Part shown: piece after piece, positions 31,602-38,652 of the stretch
How the letters are laid out: every line of letters starts with the position of its first letter
Numbering within the stretch: the stretch's first letter is position 1
Origin: a virus
DNA: 47,547 nucleotides
Reading direction: 5' to 3' (one strand)
IMG/VR virus record: IMGVR_UViG_3300043436_001758
Span: 1 to 47,547 of that record
Made by a program: the position numbers and the translations under genes
Notes under the pieces: generated by a model
Database searches by the model: none
What the model saw: only the letters and a program-made list of their open reading frames with translations
What the model was told of the DNA's origin: nothing

Positions 31602-32552
31602 ATGCCAAGCCTCGCTCTGAAGGCTAGTATCAATTGCCCGTTTGTTGGGCCAAGCGGCCCTTCGTACGATCCTGATGCCGCCGATTGGTTCACTCGTGTA
31701 GAATCCGCTGGAGGAGCAATCACGCTAGATAATAAAACTGCTTTTAACACAGCGTTTCTATCTCTAAAAGCAACTATCGTTGTTAATTCTGTTTCGGCAA
31801 CACTATGGGATCACGTTGGAGTGGGCTACTTCCTGATGGGTCAAGAGAGTTTTACGAATGGACTATTTGTACCTTTTGTTGGCAATGGCTTTAACTACAC
31901 AAATTATGGCCCTATAGCTTGGAATCCAGCTACGAATTTTAATTATGTGTCGGGCGATTACAATAAAGTTACAGGACTAATTGGAGACGGGGCTACAAAA
32001 TACATACAAGTCGATCAGTTGCCAAATAGCGCAACTGGAGAGACAGATTTATGGCGAAGCGACATGAGGATGGGGTACACATATAAAAACTGCCAATATA
32101 GCGATTTTAATGCCAGCACTGTTCCTTTTGGAACCGCAAGCAACACTAGACCTTTTATGATGAGGTTTGTTGCAACTACTGCTGGGTTGTATTCTAGTGG
32201 GGCAAGGCAAAATAATAGTTCGTCCTCAATGAGCCTTAACACCCCTCTCTTAGGTCAAACTTTACCAACTGGTTATGGTGGTGTTGGTATGTTTGAGTCG
32301 GCGGGAGCAACACAAGGAGGGCAAGGGGTTTTTTCAGTGGGAGGTGATCCGATTTCACAAGTTTTAAATACTGCAGGAAGTGGGGCAGTTGGTCCAATGC
32401 TATTCGGAAGGCAAGGAACTAATTACGACCAACAAAGAACAGCTTGCGCTGTTTTCGGAAAAGCGTTTTCTGGCATCAACCAAACTAACGATGTAAATGA
32501 CTTTAAGAGTCTAAATACTATCATGGAAACCCTGCGAACTTCACTGATATGA
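31602..32552 (+). CDS. Tail fibre/receptor-binding-like protein, 316 aa
   Basis: A 316-residue protein. The start PFVGPSGPSYDPDAADWFTR followed by VESAGGAITLDNKTAFNTAF resembles an N-terminal domain found in many phage fibre or appendage proteins (DADA...F...V...G). The C-terminal part is Gly/Ser/Asn-rich beta, lectin-like. It is the last fibre-type gene before the lysis cassette. Confidence 0.6.
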   Translation: MPSLALKASINCPFVGPSGPSYDPDAADWFTRVESAGGAITLDNKTAFNTAFLSLKATIVVNSVSATLWDHVGVGYFLMGQESFTNGLFVPFVGNGFNYTNYGPIAWNPATNFNYVSGDYNKVTGLIGDGATKYIQVDQLPNSATGETDLWRSDMRMGYTYKNCQYSDFNASTVPFGTASNTRPFMMRFVATTAGLYSSGARQNNSSSSMSLNTPLLGQTLPTGYGGVGMFESAGATQGGQGVFSVGGDPISQVLNTAGSGAVGPMLFGRQGTNYDQQRTACAVFGKAFSGINQTNDVNDFKSLNTIMETLRTSLI

Positions 32553-32767
32553 AATGGCTAACAATATCAAAAGAACAGGAGTCCGAGTTGAAAGCAATTA
32601 ACCAAGCTCATCCATTCCAAAAGTGCGAGCCAGTTAAAACGGCAGATGGAGTTATAGTAACATCATCTGATAAACTATCAGACGAATATTGGGCAGATTG
32701 GCATAATTGGCTAAAAACTCTTAGCCCATTTATCGGCACACCTTCTTGGATTACAAACGATGAGTGA
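32549..32767 (+). CDS. Hypothetical protein, 72 aa
   Basis: A 72-residue protein (MKWLTISKEQESELKAINQA...) with many Trp in the C-terminal half (EYWADWHNWLKTLSPF). It overlaps the fibre gene by ATGA and the next gene by 8 bases. It may be a small fibre-associated protein; function unknown. Confidence 0.6.
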   Translation: MKWLTISKEQESELKAINQAHPFQKCEPVKTADGVIVTSSDKLSDEYWADWHNWLKTLSPFIGTPSWITNDE

Positions 32768-32939
32768 TAACGCAACAGTAACTGAACTAGGCCCAACAAG
32801 TGCAATCGTTTCCTTGTTTTCCCTAATTATTTCATTCTTCGGTTCTACCCACGTTTGGTTGCAAAACTTAACTCTTCTAGTTTCGCTATGCGCTGGTTTG
32901 ATAGCAATCTACGCTGGAATTAAGAAACTACTAAAATGA
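32760..32939 (+). CDS. Small two-helix membrane protein, holin candidate, 59 aa
   Basis: A 59-residue protein with two hydrophobic segments (AIVSLFSLIISFFG, about 15-28, and LTLLVSLCAGLIAIYAGI, about 37-54) and a KKLLK end. It begins the lysis cassette, overlapping genes on both sides. Size and topology fit a class II-type holin that would release the endolysin or depolarise the inner membrane. Confidence 0.6.
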   Translation: MSDNATVTELGPTSAIVSLFSLIISFFGSTHVWLQNLTLLVSLCAGLIAIYAGIKKLLK

Positions 32940-33304
32940 ACAAACTTATTATTGTATTCGCATCTGGACTTCTTATTGGATGTGCATCAGAGGAGCCTGT
33001 AAAGTACACGCCTCCTTCCGTTGTTGCGGTTAAGTCTGGCATCGAACGGCTCAAGCCGCACGTTACAAACTCCGCAGGGAATGCGGCGATTAAGGAGATA
33101 ATCACCGCAGTTGAGGCATACGAGGTTCAAGTTGACCAGCAGGCCAAGGATCTTGCCAAGGCTCAAAACGATTCTGTTTATTGGAGAGAGAAGCAAGTTA
33201 AGGCACTCAAGGAGCTTTGGTGGTGGAGGGGGATTGCTCTAATTGGCGTGGCTTGCGTTGTGTTTTACGTTGGCATCAGAACCGCTTGGACGTTCAGACC
33301 ATGA
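32936..33304 (+). CDS. Unimolecular spanin (u-spanin) candidate, 122 aa
   Basis: An N-terminal lipoprotein signal ends in the lipobox LLIGC (Cys16). A periplasmic helical region rich in Lys/Glu/Gln follows (QVDQQAKDLAKAQNDSVYWR, residues about 65-85). A C-terminal transmembrane helix (GIALIGVACVVFYVGI, about 100-115) has a short Arg-containing end. An outer-membrane lipid anchor plus an inner-membrane helix in one protein is the plan of T1 gp11-type spanins, which fuse inner and outer membranes in the last step of lysis. This implies a Gram-negative host. It lies in the lysis cassette with ATGA overlaps. Confidence 0.75.
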   Translation: MNKLIIVFASGLLIGCASEEPVKYTPPSVVAVKSGIERLKPHVTNSAGNAAIKEIITAVEAYEVQVDQQAKDLAKAQNDSVYWREKQVKALKELWWWRGIALIGVACVVFYVGIRTAWTFRP

Positions 33305-33612
33305 TTACCAAAATGGTATCCCAAAGGCTGATCGTTTCCATCATTGGGATTGCCTTGATTCAAGCCTCTTGGAGGTGGGCCGTCGAGCATCTATACACGC
33401 TTCCAGAGCCAGCGTTTGCTGGTTTTGTGACGATCACTACCAACACCCTGTATGTGACGGGAGCAATCGTTATTTTTTTGGTTACTGGTCGCATGGTTTA
33501 TGACTGGAAGATAAGAACAAACCAAGTTCAAGAAGTCGCATCTAGCGTGGAGCAATTGACTGAAAAGCTGACTAAAAACTCAAAGGAAGATGGGTATGAA
33601 GCATCCATCTAA
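33301..33612 (+). CDS. Second holin-like membrane protein, 103 aa
   Basis: A 103-residue protein with two hydrophobic segments (LIVSIIGIALIQASW, about 9-23, and LYVTGAIVIFLVTGRMVYDW, about 49-68) and a charged C-terminal coiled tail (VASSVEQLTEKLTKNSKED). The ATG at 33301 overlaps the spanin stop (ATGA). With the 59-aa protein it gives two candidate holins, or a holin and antiholin. Which one forms the hole cannot be told from sequence. Confidence 0.6.
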   Translation: MITKMVSQRLIVSIIGIALIQASWRWAVEHLYTLPEPAFAGFVTITTNTLYVTGAIVIFLVTGRMVYDWKIRTNQVQEVASSVEQLTEKLTKNSKEDGYEASI

Positions 33613-34210
33613 AAACACGTTAAAGTTGATTTATGACTTTGAAGTTGGTGGTGGACGGGAATACTACAATAAGTTTTTAAGTCACTTCACTTGGCCGGGG
33701 CTTCATTCTGGCCCGACGATAGGGATCGGAGTTGATTGCGCTTATTACCAGCCAAGCGAGCTTAAAAATATATTTTCTTTCTTGCCAGCAAAACACTTGT
33801 CTTTGGTTTGTGGAGCATACGGAAAATCTGGAGAGGCTGGAAGAAAATACACTAAAATTTTAAGGGACGCAGGAATCGAAGTGAATTGGGAACAAGCTCA
33901 AAAGATTTTTTTGAATACCACATGGGCAAAGTTTTCAAAACTGACTGACAGGGTTTTTCCGAAAAGTGATGAATTGTGTGATGACGCTTATGGAGCATTA
34001 GTGTCGTTGGTCTTCAACAGAGGGGCAAGTTTGTCTGGTGATTCAAGGTCTGAAATGAGAGACATCAGAAATCTTGTTCAAGATAAAAATTATTATGCTA
34101 TAGCAAGGAAAATCAGAAGCATGAAGAGATTGTGGTTTGGAAAGGGGGTTGACGGATTGATTGATAGAAGAGAAATGGAAGCAAGAATGGTTGAGAGTTG
34201 TGCTGTATAG
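33596..34210 (+). CDS. Lysozyme-like endolysin
   Basis: A 204-residue protein. A probable catalytic Glu16 in YDFEVGG is followed by PTIGIGVD (residues about 40-47), which resembles the E...T-x-G-x-G pattern of phage lysozymes (GH24-like). A later GALVSLVFNRG segment is the usual substrate-cleft helix. It would cut peptidoglycan. No signal peptide is seen, so export depends on a holin. The ATG at 33596 is chosen over 33590 because AAGGA lies eight bases upstream. Confidence 0.75.
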   Translation: MKHPSKNTLKLIYDFEVGGGREYYNKFLSHFTWPGLHSGPTIGIGVDCAYYQPSELKNIFSFLPAKHLSLVCGAYGKSGEAGRKYTKILRDAGIEVNWEQAQKIFLNTTWAKFSKLTDRVFPKSDELCDDAYGALVSLVFNRGASLSGDSRSEMRDIRNLVQDKNYYAIARKIRSMKRLWFGKGVDGLIDRREMEARMVESCAV

Positions 34211-34271
34211 GCAGTCACATCGACTCTGGCCTCGCTCTGCTCGGATTTTAAGGGTGTGATTTTTTTGTAGT

Positions 34272-34291
34272 CAAGCCTAAAATTTGGCTTG
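34272..34291 (+). terminator. Weak hairpin after the lysis cassette
   Basis: CAAGCC and GGCTTG form a perfect 6-bp stem around an 8-base loop. A T-rich run follows only after a few bases (GCATTCATTTTTG). It may be a weak terminator for the lysis genes. Confidence 0.4.
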
Positions 34292-34316
34292 CATTCATTT
34301 TTGTTTTAGAGATACT
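34289..34316 (+). promoter_or_regulatory. Possible promoter for the RNA ligase operon
   Basis: TTGCAT (34289-34294) and GATACT (34311-34316) are separated by 16 bases, each matching consensus at four of six positions. The -10 ends six bases before the ATG at 34323, so the mRNA would be nearly leaderless. The spacing is the same as for the HNH gene at 2141. Confidence 0.4.
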
Positions 34317-34322
34317 TCGCAA

Positions 34323-34931
34323 ATGCAAACACCACTTGCCGAAACATCATTCAATGGGTTCCCGAAGATCGCAAGATTGAACCGACAGGTAATTGTAACT
34401 GAGAAGATCGACGGAACAAATGCTCAAATCAAAATTACCGAGGATGGTCAATTTTTGGTTGGATCTCGATCCAGATGGATCACCCCCGACAATGACAACT
34501 TTGGCTTTGCAAAATGGGCACACGCTTACAAGGATCAACTTATGGAACTGGGAGTTGGTTCTCATTTTGGAGAATGGTGGGGGGCTGGAATTCAACGTGG
34601 ATACGGGCTTAAGGAAGGAAGAAGGTTTTCATTGTTTAATGTTCAGCGTTGGTGCTTGCGAGGAAAAGACAGGCTTCTCATCCCAACGGCAGATCCTCGC
34701 ATTGTTAAATATCAAGACTATTTACCAGAATGTTGTGGGCTTGTGCCAGTCTTGGGAGTTGGCGATTTCAACGAGGCAAATAAACAGATTGAGAGACTAA
34801 AAGAAGAAGGAAGCAAGGCCGCTCCGGGGTATATGAATCCAGAAGGAGTGGTTGCGTTTCACGTTGCTGGCAATGTGGGGTTCAAGGTCACAATTGAAAA
34901 AGACGAAGAACCGAAAGGCAAACTCAAATAA
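34323..34931 (+). CDS. RNA ligase (Rnl2-like nucleotidyltransferase)
   Basis: A 202-residue protein with nucleotidyltransferase motif I EKIDGTN (catalytic Lys28, binding AMP). Motif III-like FSLFNVQRW, motif IV EGVVAFH and a basic/acidic C-terminal motif V region (FKVTIEKDE) follow. It seals RNA ends using ATP. It is short, with only the catalytic domain. Such ligases in phages repair tRNAs cut by host defence nucleases, which fits the two tRNA genes here. DNA ligase activity is less likely, as the family lacks an OB domain here. Confidence 0.8.
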   Translation: MQTPLAETSFNGFPKIARLNRQVIVTEKIDGTNAQIKITEDGQFLVGSRSRWITPDNDNFGFAKWAHAYKDQLMELGVGSHFGEWWGAGIQRGYGLKEGRRFSLFNVQRWCLRGKDRLLIPTADPRIVKYQDYLPECCGLVPVLGVGDFNEANKQIERLKEEGSKAAPGYMNPEGVVAFHVAGNVGFKVTIEKDEEPKGKLK

Positions 34932-34943
34932 TCGCATCTACAA

Positions 34944-35144
34944 ATGACAACGCCCGCGCCACAACCACACACATTCAACTTCGCTCGCTACGCAGAGCAT
35001 GATCCTCTTGTATCAATGACAATCTCCAAGGATTCGGAATTGTCGGAAACAATTGAAGCGTTTGAAATATTCCTTCTTGCTGTTGGGTATATGCTTCCCA
35101 AGGGGGCGCATATTGGGTTTGAGTACGAGGATGAAAATAATTGA
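34944..35144 (+). CDS. Hypothetical protein, 66 aa
   Basis: A 66-residue acidic protein with a helical centre (SETIEAFEIFLLAVGYML) and an acidic end. It lies 12 bases after the RNA ligase in the same direction. No family is recognised. Confidence 0.55.
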   Translation: MTTPAPQPHTFNFARYAEHDPLVSMTISKDSELSETIEAFEIFLLAVGYMLPKGAHIGFEYEDENN

Positions 35145-35192
35145 AAATAAATCTCGACATTGATTCATCCGCACAATAAAACCAGTTCCGTT

Positions 35193-35426
35193 ATGAAAAA
35201 CACCAAGCCCAAATCCACCAAAGCCACGAAGCCTAAAAACAATGAAGTCACCATCGAAGACTGCTTGTTTTCTATCGCGTCAACGCTTGCCAGAATTTCT
35301 GAAGAAACACACGAACTGCGAAATTCAGCGAATGAAATTGTTGACAGCGTTCGACTCTGGCAGGGGACAACGCTTGCATTTGCAGTCCTCACAATCATCA
35401 ACACCATCTGGCTGTTCCTCAAGTAA
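35193..35426 (+). CDS. Small membrane protein, 77 aa
   Basis: A 77-residue protein with a very basic N-terminus (MKNTKPKSTKATKPKNNE), a helical middle and one C-terminal membrane helix (TTLAFAVLTIINTIWLFLK). The start at 35193 is preferred over 35160, which would add a non-conserved leader. Role unknown; a tail-anchored membrane protein. Confidence 0.6.
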   Translation: MKNTKPKSTKATKPKNNEVTIEDCLFSIASTLARISEETHELRNSANEIVDSVRLWQGTTLAFAVLTIINTIWLFLK

Positions 35427-35460
35427 GCGTAGCGAAATCTTCTCATAACCAAAAACAACA

Positions 35461-36198
35461 ATGGAAAAAACACCACAGCAGGAATACTCAATGGCACTCG
35501 TAAGTGCTATTGGTGAGCTACAAAACGTAGCCAAAACAGCATCCAACCCGTACTTCAAAAGCAAGTACGCACCATTGGACGCAATTGTTGATGCAACCCG
35601 TCCCGTGCTATTGAAGCATGGGCTTGCAATCAGTCAGACTCCCTTATACATGGAAGGATCGGCTGGCGTGGAAACAACCATCCTGCACACGGCTGGTCAC
35701 TCCACAACTACCACGCTCCTTCTCCCATTAAAGGATCAGTCTCCGCAGGGAGTAGGTGGAGCGATTACCTATGCCCGTCGCTATGCGCTTGCCGCAGTTC
35801 TTGGGCTTGCAACCGAAGAGGATGATGATGGCAACGTGAGTTCTGGCTTGTCCAAAAAGACGGCTGAAGAGGCTCGCCCTGCCGTGGCAAGGGCAATGGA
35901 CAAAAACCCCGTTGTTCGTCCAGCAGGGAACGTGACTGCCACTTGGAGGGGGATTCTCCCGACCCAAGCCAAGGTTGCCGCACAGAGCAAGGATGGAGCC
36001 GCAAAGAAGTGGACTCTATACTCCGTGGAGTTCAACGACAACGGCAAGGTTATTGAGGCAATGACCTTTGATGAAAAGCTATTTACGCTCGCCCTTCAGT
36101 ATGGATCTGATGGTGTTGTTGTGGACGCTGGAGTTGCCCCCGGAAAGAAAGATCCCTCCAAGTGGGAGGTTGTAACAATCACACCAAGTGAAGCATAA
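35461..36198 (+). CDS. erf: ERF-family single-strand annealing recombinase
   Basis: A 245-residue protein. The ERF core is clear: NPYFKSKYAPLDAIVDATRP, then LLPLKDQSPQGVGGAITYAR and RYALAAVLGLATEEDDDG. This is the conserved ERF region of P22 Erf-like proteins (residues about 28-120). The C-terminal half is variable and may form a separate small domain. It anneals complementary single strands during phage recombination, genome circularisation or replication, and probably works with the PD-(D/E)XK exonuclease at 46566. Confidence 0.9.
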   Translation: MEKTPQQEYSMALVSAIGELQNVAKTASNPYFKSKYAPLDAIVDATRPVLLKHGLAISQTPLYMEGSAGVETTILHTAGHSTTTTLLLPLKDQSPQGVGGAITYARRYALAAVLGLATEEDDDGNVSSGLSKKTAEEARPAVARAMDKNPVVRPAGNVTATWRGILPTQAKVAAQSKDGAAKKWTLYSVEFNDNGKVIEAMTFDEKLFTLALQYGSDGVVVDAGVAPGKKDPSKWEVVTITPSEA

Positions 36199-36958
36199 AG
36201 CAAAATCACGGGGGGCGAAAGCCCCCCATATTGCCACAAAATATGAACGCTTCATTGCCGTATCCTGTAGTCACGGGAAGTACGCTGACCCTACTGCAAT
36301 TTCTGCGGTTCTTGCCATGCGAGATAAGTGGAACCCGACGATATGTGTTCATTTGGGTGATTGGTGCGATACAACCGCTTGGAGATCAGGTGCGGCTGGA
36401 AGTAGTGACGAATCAGAGCCAGTTGCCCCCGACATTGATGGAGGGATTGCTTTCTTGCGAGAGTATCGACCAACTCATGTGTTGGATGGAAACCATGAAT
36501 GCAGAATCCCTAGGATGCTCAATCACCGTAACGCAATTGTCGCCTATGCCGCACAAAAAGCTACAGACTATATTGACAAGGCATTTGTCGAGATTGGTTG
36601 CCGAAGGATTCCGTATGATGGAGTTTTTCAAAGGCTTGTTATTGGTGATGTGACGTTCACTCATGGAACCATCTACAACGAAAATGCGGCTAGGGATATG
36701 GCTGAAACGTATGGCGGCAAAGTCATATTTGGGCATACTCATCGCTCGTCACAAGCAGAGGGCAGAACAATCAAGGAAAGCACAGGATATTGCGTTGGTA
36801 CGCTTACTCGCAGAGGCGAAATGGATTATGCGCAGTGCCGCAGAGCAACCCTTGGATGGAGGCAAGGATTTGTCTTTGGAGAAATTGGGCCAAAGGATTC
36901 CGCCATATGGCTCTGCACAAGAGGAGAATTCCAGAAAGAATGGAGGTTGCCAATATGA
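36188..36958 (+). CDS. Calcineurin-like metallophosphoesterase, 256 aa
   Basis: Motifs of the family appear in order: VSCSHGKY (motif I), LGDWCDTTAW (GDxxD), LDGNHECRI (GNHE), FTHGTIY and FGHTHRSS (GHTH). Motif I normally has D-x-H; here the Asp position is Cys, so one metal ligand may be altered. The enzyme may cleave phosphoesters of nucleic acids or nucleotides. It overlaps the ERF gene by 11 bases, suggesting a recombination or repair role (such as end processing). Confidence 0.82.
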   Translation: MKHKAKSRGAKAPHIATKYERFIAVSCSHGKYADPTAISAVLAMRDKWNPTICVHLGDWCDTTAWRSGAAGSSDESEPVAPDIDGGIAFLREYRPTHVLDGNHECRIPRMLNHRNAIVAYAAQKATDYIDKAFVEIGCRRIPYDGVFQRLVIGDVTFTHGTIYNENAARDMAETYGGKVIFGHTHRSSQAEGRTIKESTGYCVGTLTRRGEMDYAQCRRATLGWRQGFVFGEIGPKDSAIWLCTRGEFQKEWRLPI

Positions 36959-37197
36959 GTGCTAACGAGTGGGTAAGTGCAATTACCGAAGCATTAAGCA
37001 AGAAGGCTGACAAGGTTCCCGCTGGATGGAAAACAGCAAGTGAGCTTGAAGGTGTCTTTAAAAGAAGCAGGAGGGTAGTTGCAACAAAAATAGCGGATTT
37101 GAAAAAACAAGGGTTGGTAGAATCAAGAAAATTTACAATACTAACAAACAGGGGATTGTATCCAGAGCCTCACTACAAATTGATTAATAAGAAATAA
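36955..37197 (+). CDS. Winged-helix-like protein, 80 aa
   Basis: An 80-residue protein. KTASELEGVFKRSRRVVATK followed by IADLKKQGLVESRKF looks like a small winged helix. The start overlaps the phosphoesterase stop (ATGA) and has GGAGG eight bases upstream inside that gene. It is a possible transcription regulator or DNA-binding accessory. Confidence 0.6.
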   Translation: MSANEWVSAITEALSKKADKVPAGWKTASELEGVFKRSRRVVATKIADLKKQGLVESRKFTILTNRGLYPEPHYKLINKK

Positions 37198-37198
37198 A

Positions 37199-37396
37199 AT
37201 GGAAAAAGAATACTACATTGAAAAAGAATTTGCAGTTCTAGCTGGGCCTTATGTCCACGGGAACAAGAAGGATGCTATCTATAGACAGGCGGTAATCGCA
37301 GACATGATCCGAGGAGGTATTCCTTATAGGGTAAAAACAGAAGGAGATAACGATTACATCGAACGCAAAGGGATGATTCTAACAAAAGAAAAATAA
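37199..37396 (+). CDS. Hypothetical protein, 65 aa
   Basis: A 65-residue protein (MEKEYYIEKEFAVLAGPYVH...) of mixed charge, one base after the winged-helix gene's stop. No family is recognised. Its stop overlaps the next ATG (TAATG). Confidence 0.55.
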   Translation: MEKEYYIEKEFAVLAGPYVHGNKKDAIYRQAVIADMIRGGIPYRVKTEGDNDYIERKGMILTKEK

Positions 37397-37482
37397 TGAG
37401 TGACTTCAACATGGTTTGTATTTGTCTGTTATCAGTTATATCTGGATGGATTCTTATTAAAATCTTTAACTCAAGGCTATGA
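37396..37482 (+). CDS. Tiny membrane peptide, 28 aa
   Basis: A 28-residue frame with one hydrophobic helix (MVCICLLSVISGWILIKIF). It is locked between neighbours by TAATG (37396) and ATGA (37479) junctions, which supports it as a real coupled gene. Role unknown. Confidence 0.55.
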   Translation: MSDFNMVCICLLSVISGWILIKIFNSRL

Positions 37483-37763
37483 GATTGAAATTTCATTGCG
37501 TTACCAAAGTTGAAATAAACGGAAAGAAATGGGAGGTAGGATATGGACACCCCGGCACAACAAAAGGTAAAACAGATGATGGAATTTGCAGGTATGCAGA
37601 GCGCAGAATCATCATCAATCGTCGAGCAAGTCGCAGTCTCCTTGATGTGCTGGCGCATGAACTTATTCATGCAAGGCTACCAGACCTATCTGAAGAATCT
37701 GTGGAAGCAACAGCAAACCTTGTTGCTAAAACATATGATGAGTTTTCCAAGCAACCTTCCTGA
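37479..37763 (+). CDS. HExxH metalloprotease-like protein, 94 aa
   Basis: A 94-residue protein with a zinc motif HELIH at residues 60-64 and downstream acidic residues (LSEESVEATANL) that could give the third ligand. The pattern LLDVLAHELIHARLPDLSEE is known from small phage putative metallopeptidases. It might trim capsid proteins or act on host proteins. It lies upstream of the portal block. Confidence 0.65.
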   Translation: MRLKFHCVTKVEINGKKWEVGYGHPGTTKGKTDDGICRYAERRIIINRRASRSLLDVLAHELIHARLPDLSEESVEATANLVAKTYDEFSKQPS

Positions 37764-37780
37764 TATTGGAGATGATGAAG

Positions 37781-37993
37781 ATGAAATTTACAAGTAAAGA
37801 TTATTTTAACGAGTGGTATGATACCTATGGAGTTAGGACGTACTCACAAAACCACGGCACAGCGGATGGTCACATGGATTACATGAAGGCGGCATTCCTT
37901 GCTGGATACCATACTTACGAAAAGAACGATTCTCTTATAAAGCAATTGCAAGATGAGAACAAAAAGCTAAATGATGCCCTTGCCTCGCTATGA
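37781..37993 (+). CDS. Hypothetical protein, 70 aa
   Basis: A 70-residue protein (MKFTSKDYFNEWYDTYGV...) with a C-terminal coiled coil (DSLIKQLQDENKKLNDALAS). The ATG at 37781 is chosen because GGAG lies nine bases upstream. It overlaps the next gene by ATGA. Function unknown. Confidence 0.6.
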   Translation: MKFTSKDYFNEWYDTYGVRTYSQNHGTADGHMDYMKAAFLAGYHTYEKNDSLIKQLQDENKKLNDALASL

Positions 37994-38652
37994 ATTATCA
38001 AAAGCTAATCCAAAAGAACCTGATCCCTCCGGGGAAATTCACATTCGTTGTTCCAGAAAACGGATACCGAATCGCTGATGTCATGTCTCTGGATGAGCTT
38101 TTTGATAGGGTTCATAACCATTACAGGGACAATAAAATTCCATTGCCTAGCGACTGGAGGGATAGGGTGGAGGATCAGATTTGCAAGAAGCTACCTTCTG
38201 GCTGGTGCAACTATGTTGATGGAGGAGATGGAAGAGGATTCGTTCCCAACCTATCTGGAGAGAAGATCCTAAAGGGAATTCAATCTCTAGCGGCAATGGC
38301 TATGTCTGTTGCAAAAGGGGAAGAGGTATTCGTTACGCAAAACGAGGCTAACAAACGTGCAGAAATATGCACTCGTTGTTACTATAATATGCCATCTAAC
38401 TTTTGTTCTGGATGTGCTGTAGGCCAAGCGATCACTAGCACAGTTGCAAAAGTTAAGGGAGATAGAACAACCCCATCAGATAAGTTTCTACAGAGTTGTG
38501 GGATATGCGGTTGCAAGAATGAGGCGATTGTTCATGTCAACCGAAATCTATTGCTAACTGGAGAGAAAAATGAGACAACTAACGCTAGGCCCGACTGGTG
38601 TTGGGTTAAAAACCCCGACACTACACAAGCAGATTCCCTATTAAAGATATGA
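37990..38652 (+). CDS. Cysteine-cluster protein, 220 aa
   Basis: A 220-residue protein. The C-terminal third has a zinc-finger-like arrangement: CTRCYYN, CSGCAVG, SCGICGCKNE and DWCWVKNP. This resembles the C-terminal part of the protein at 23701. The N-terminus (PPGKFTFVVPENGYRIADVM) is followed by helical regions. It lies directly before the portal gene with an ATGA overlap, so it may help at the portal or in head assembly; this is inference. Confidence 0.6.
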   Translation: MNYQKLIQKNLIPPGKFTFVVPENGYRIADVMSLDELFDRVHNHYRDNKIPLPSDWRDRVEDQICKKLPSGWCNYVDGGDGRGFVPNLSGEKILKGIQSLAAMAMSVAKGEEVFVTQNEANKRAEICTRCYYNMPSNFCSGCAVGQAITSTVAKVKGDRTTPSDKFLQSCGICGCKNEAIVHVNRNLLLTGEKNETTNARPDWCWVKNPDTTQADSLLKI

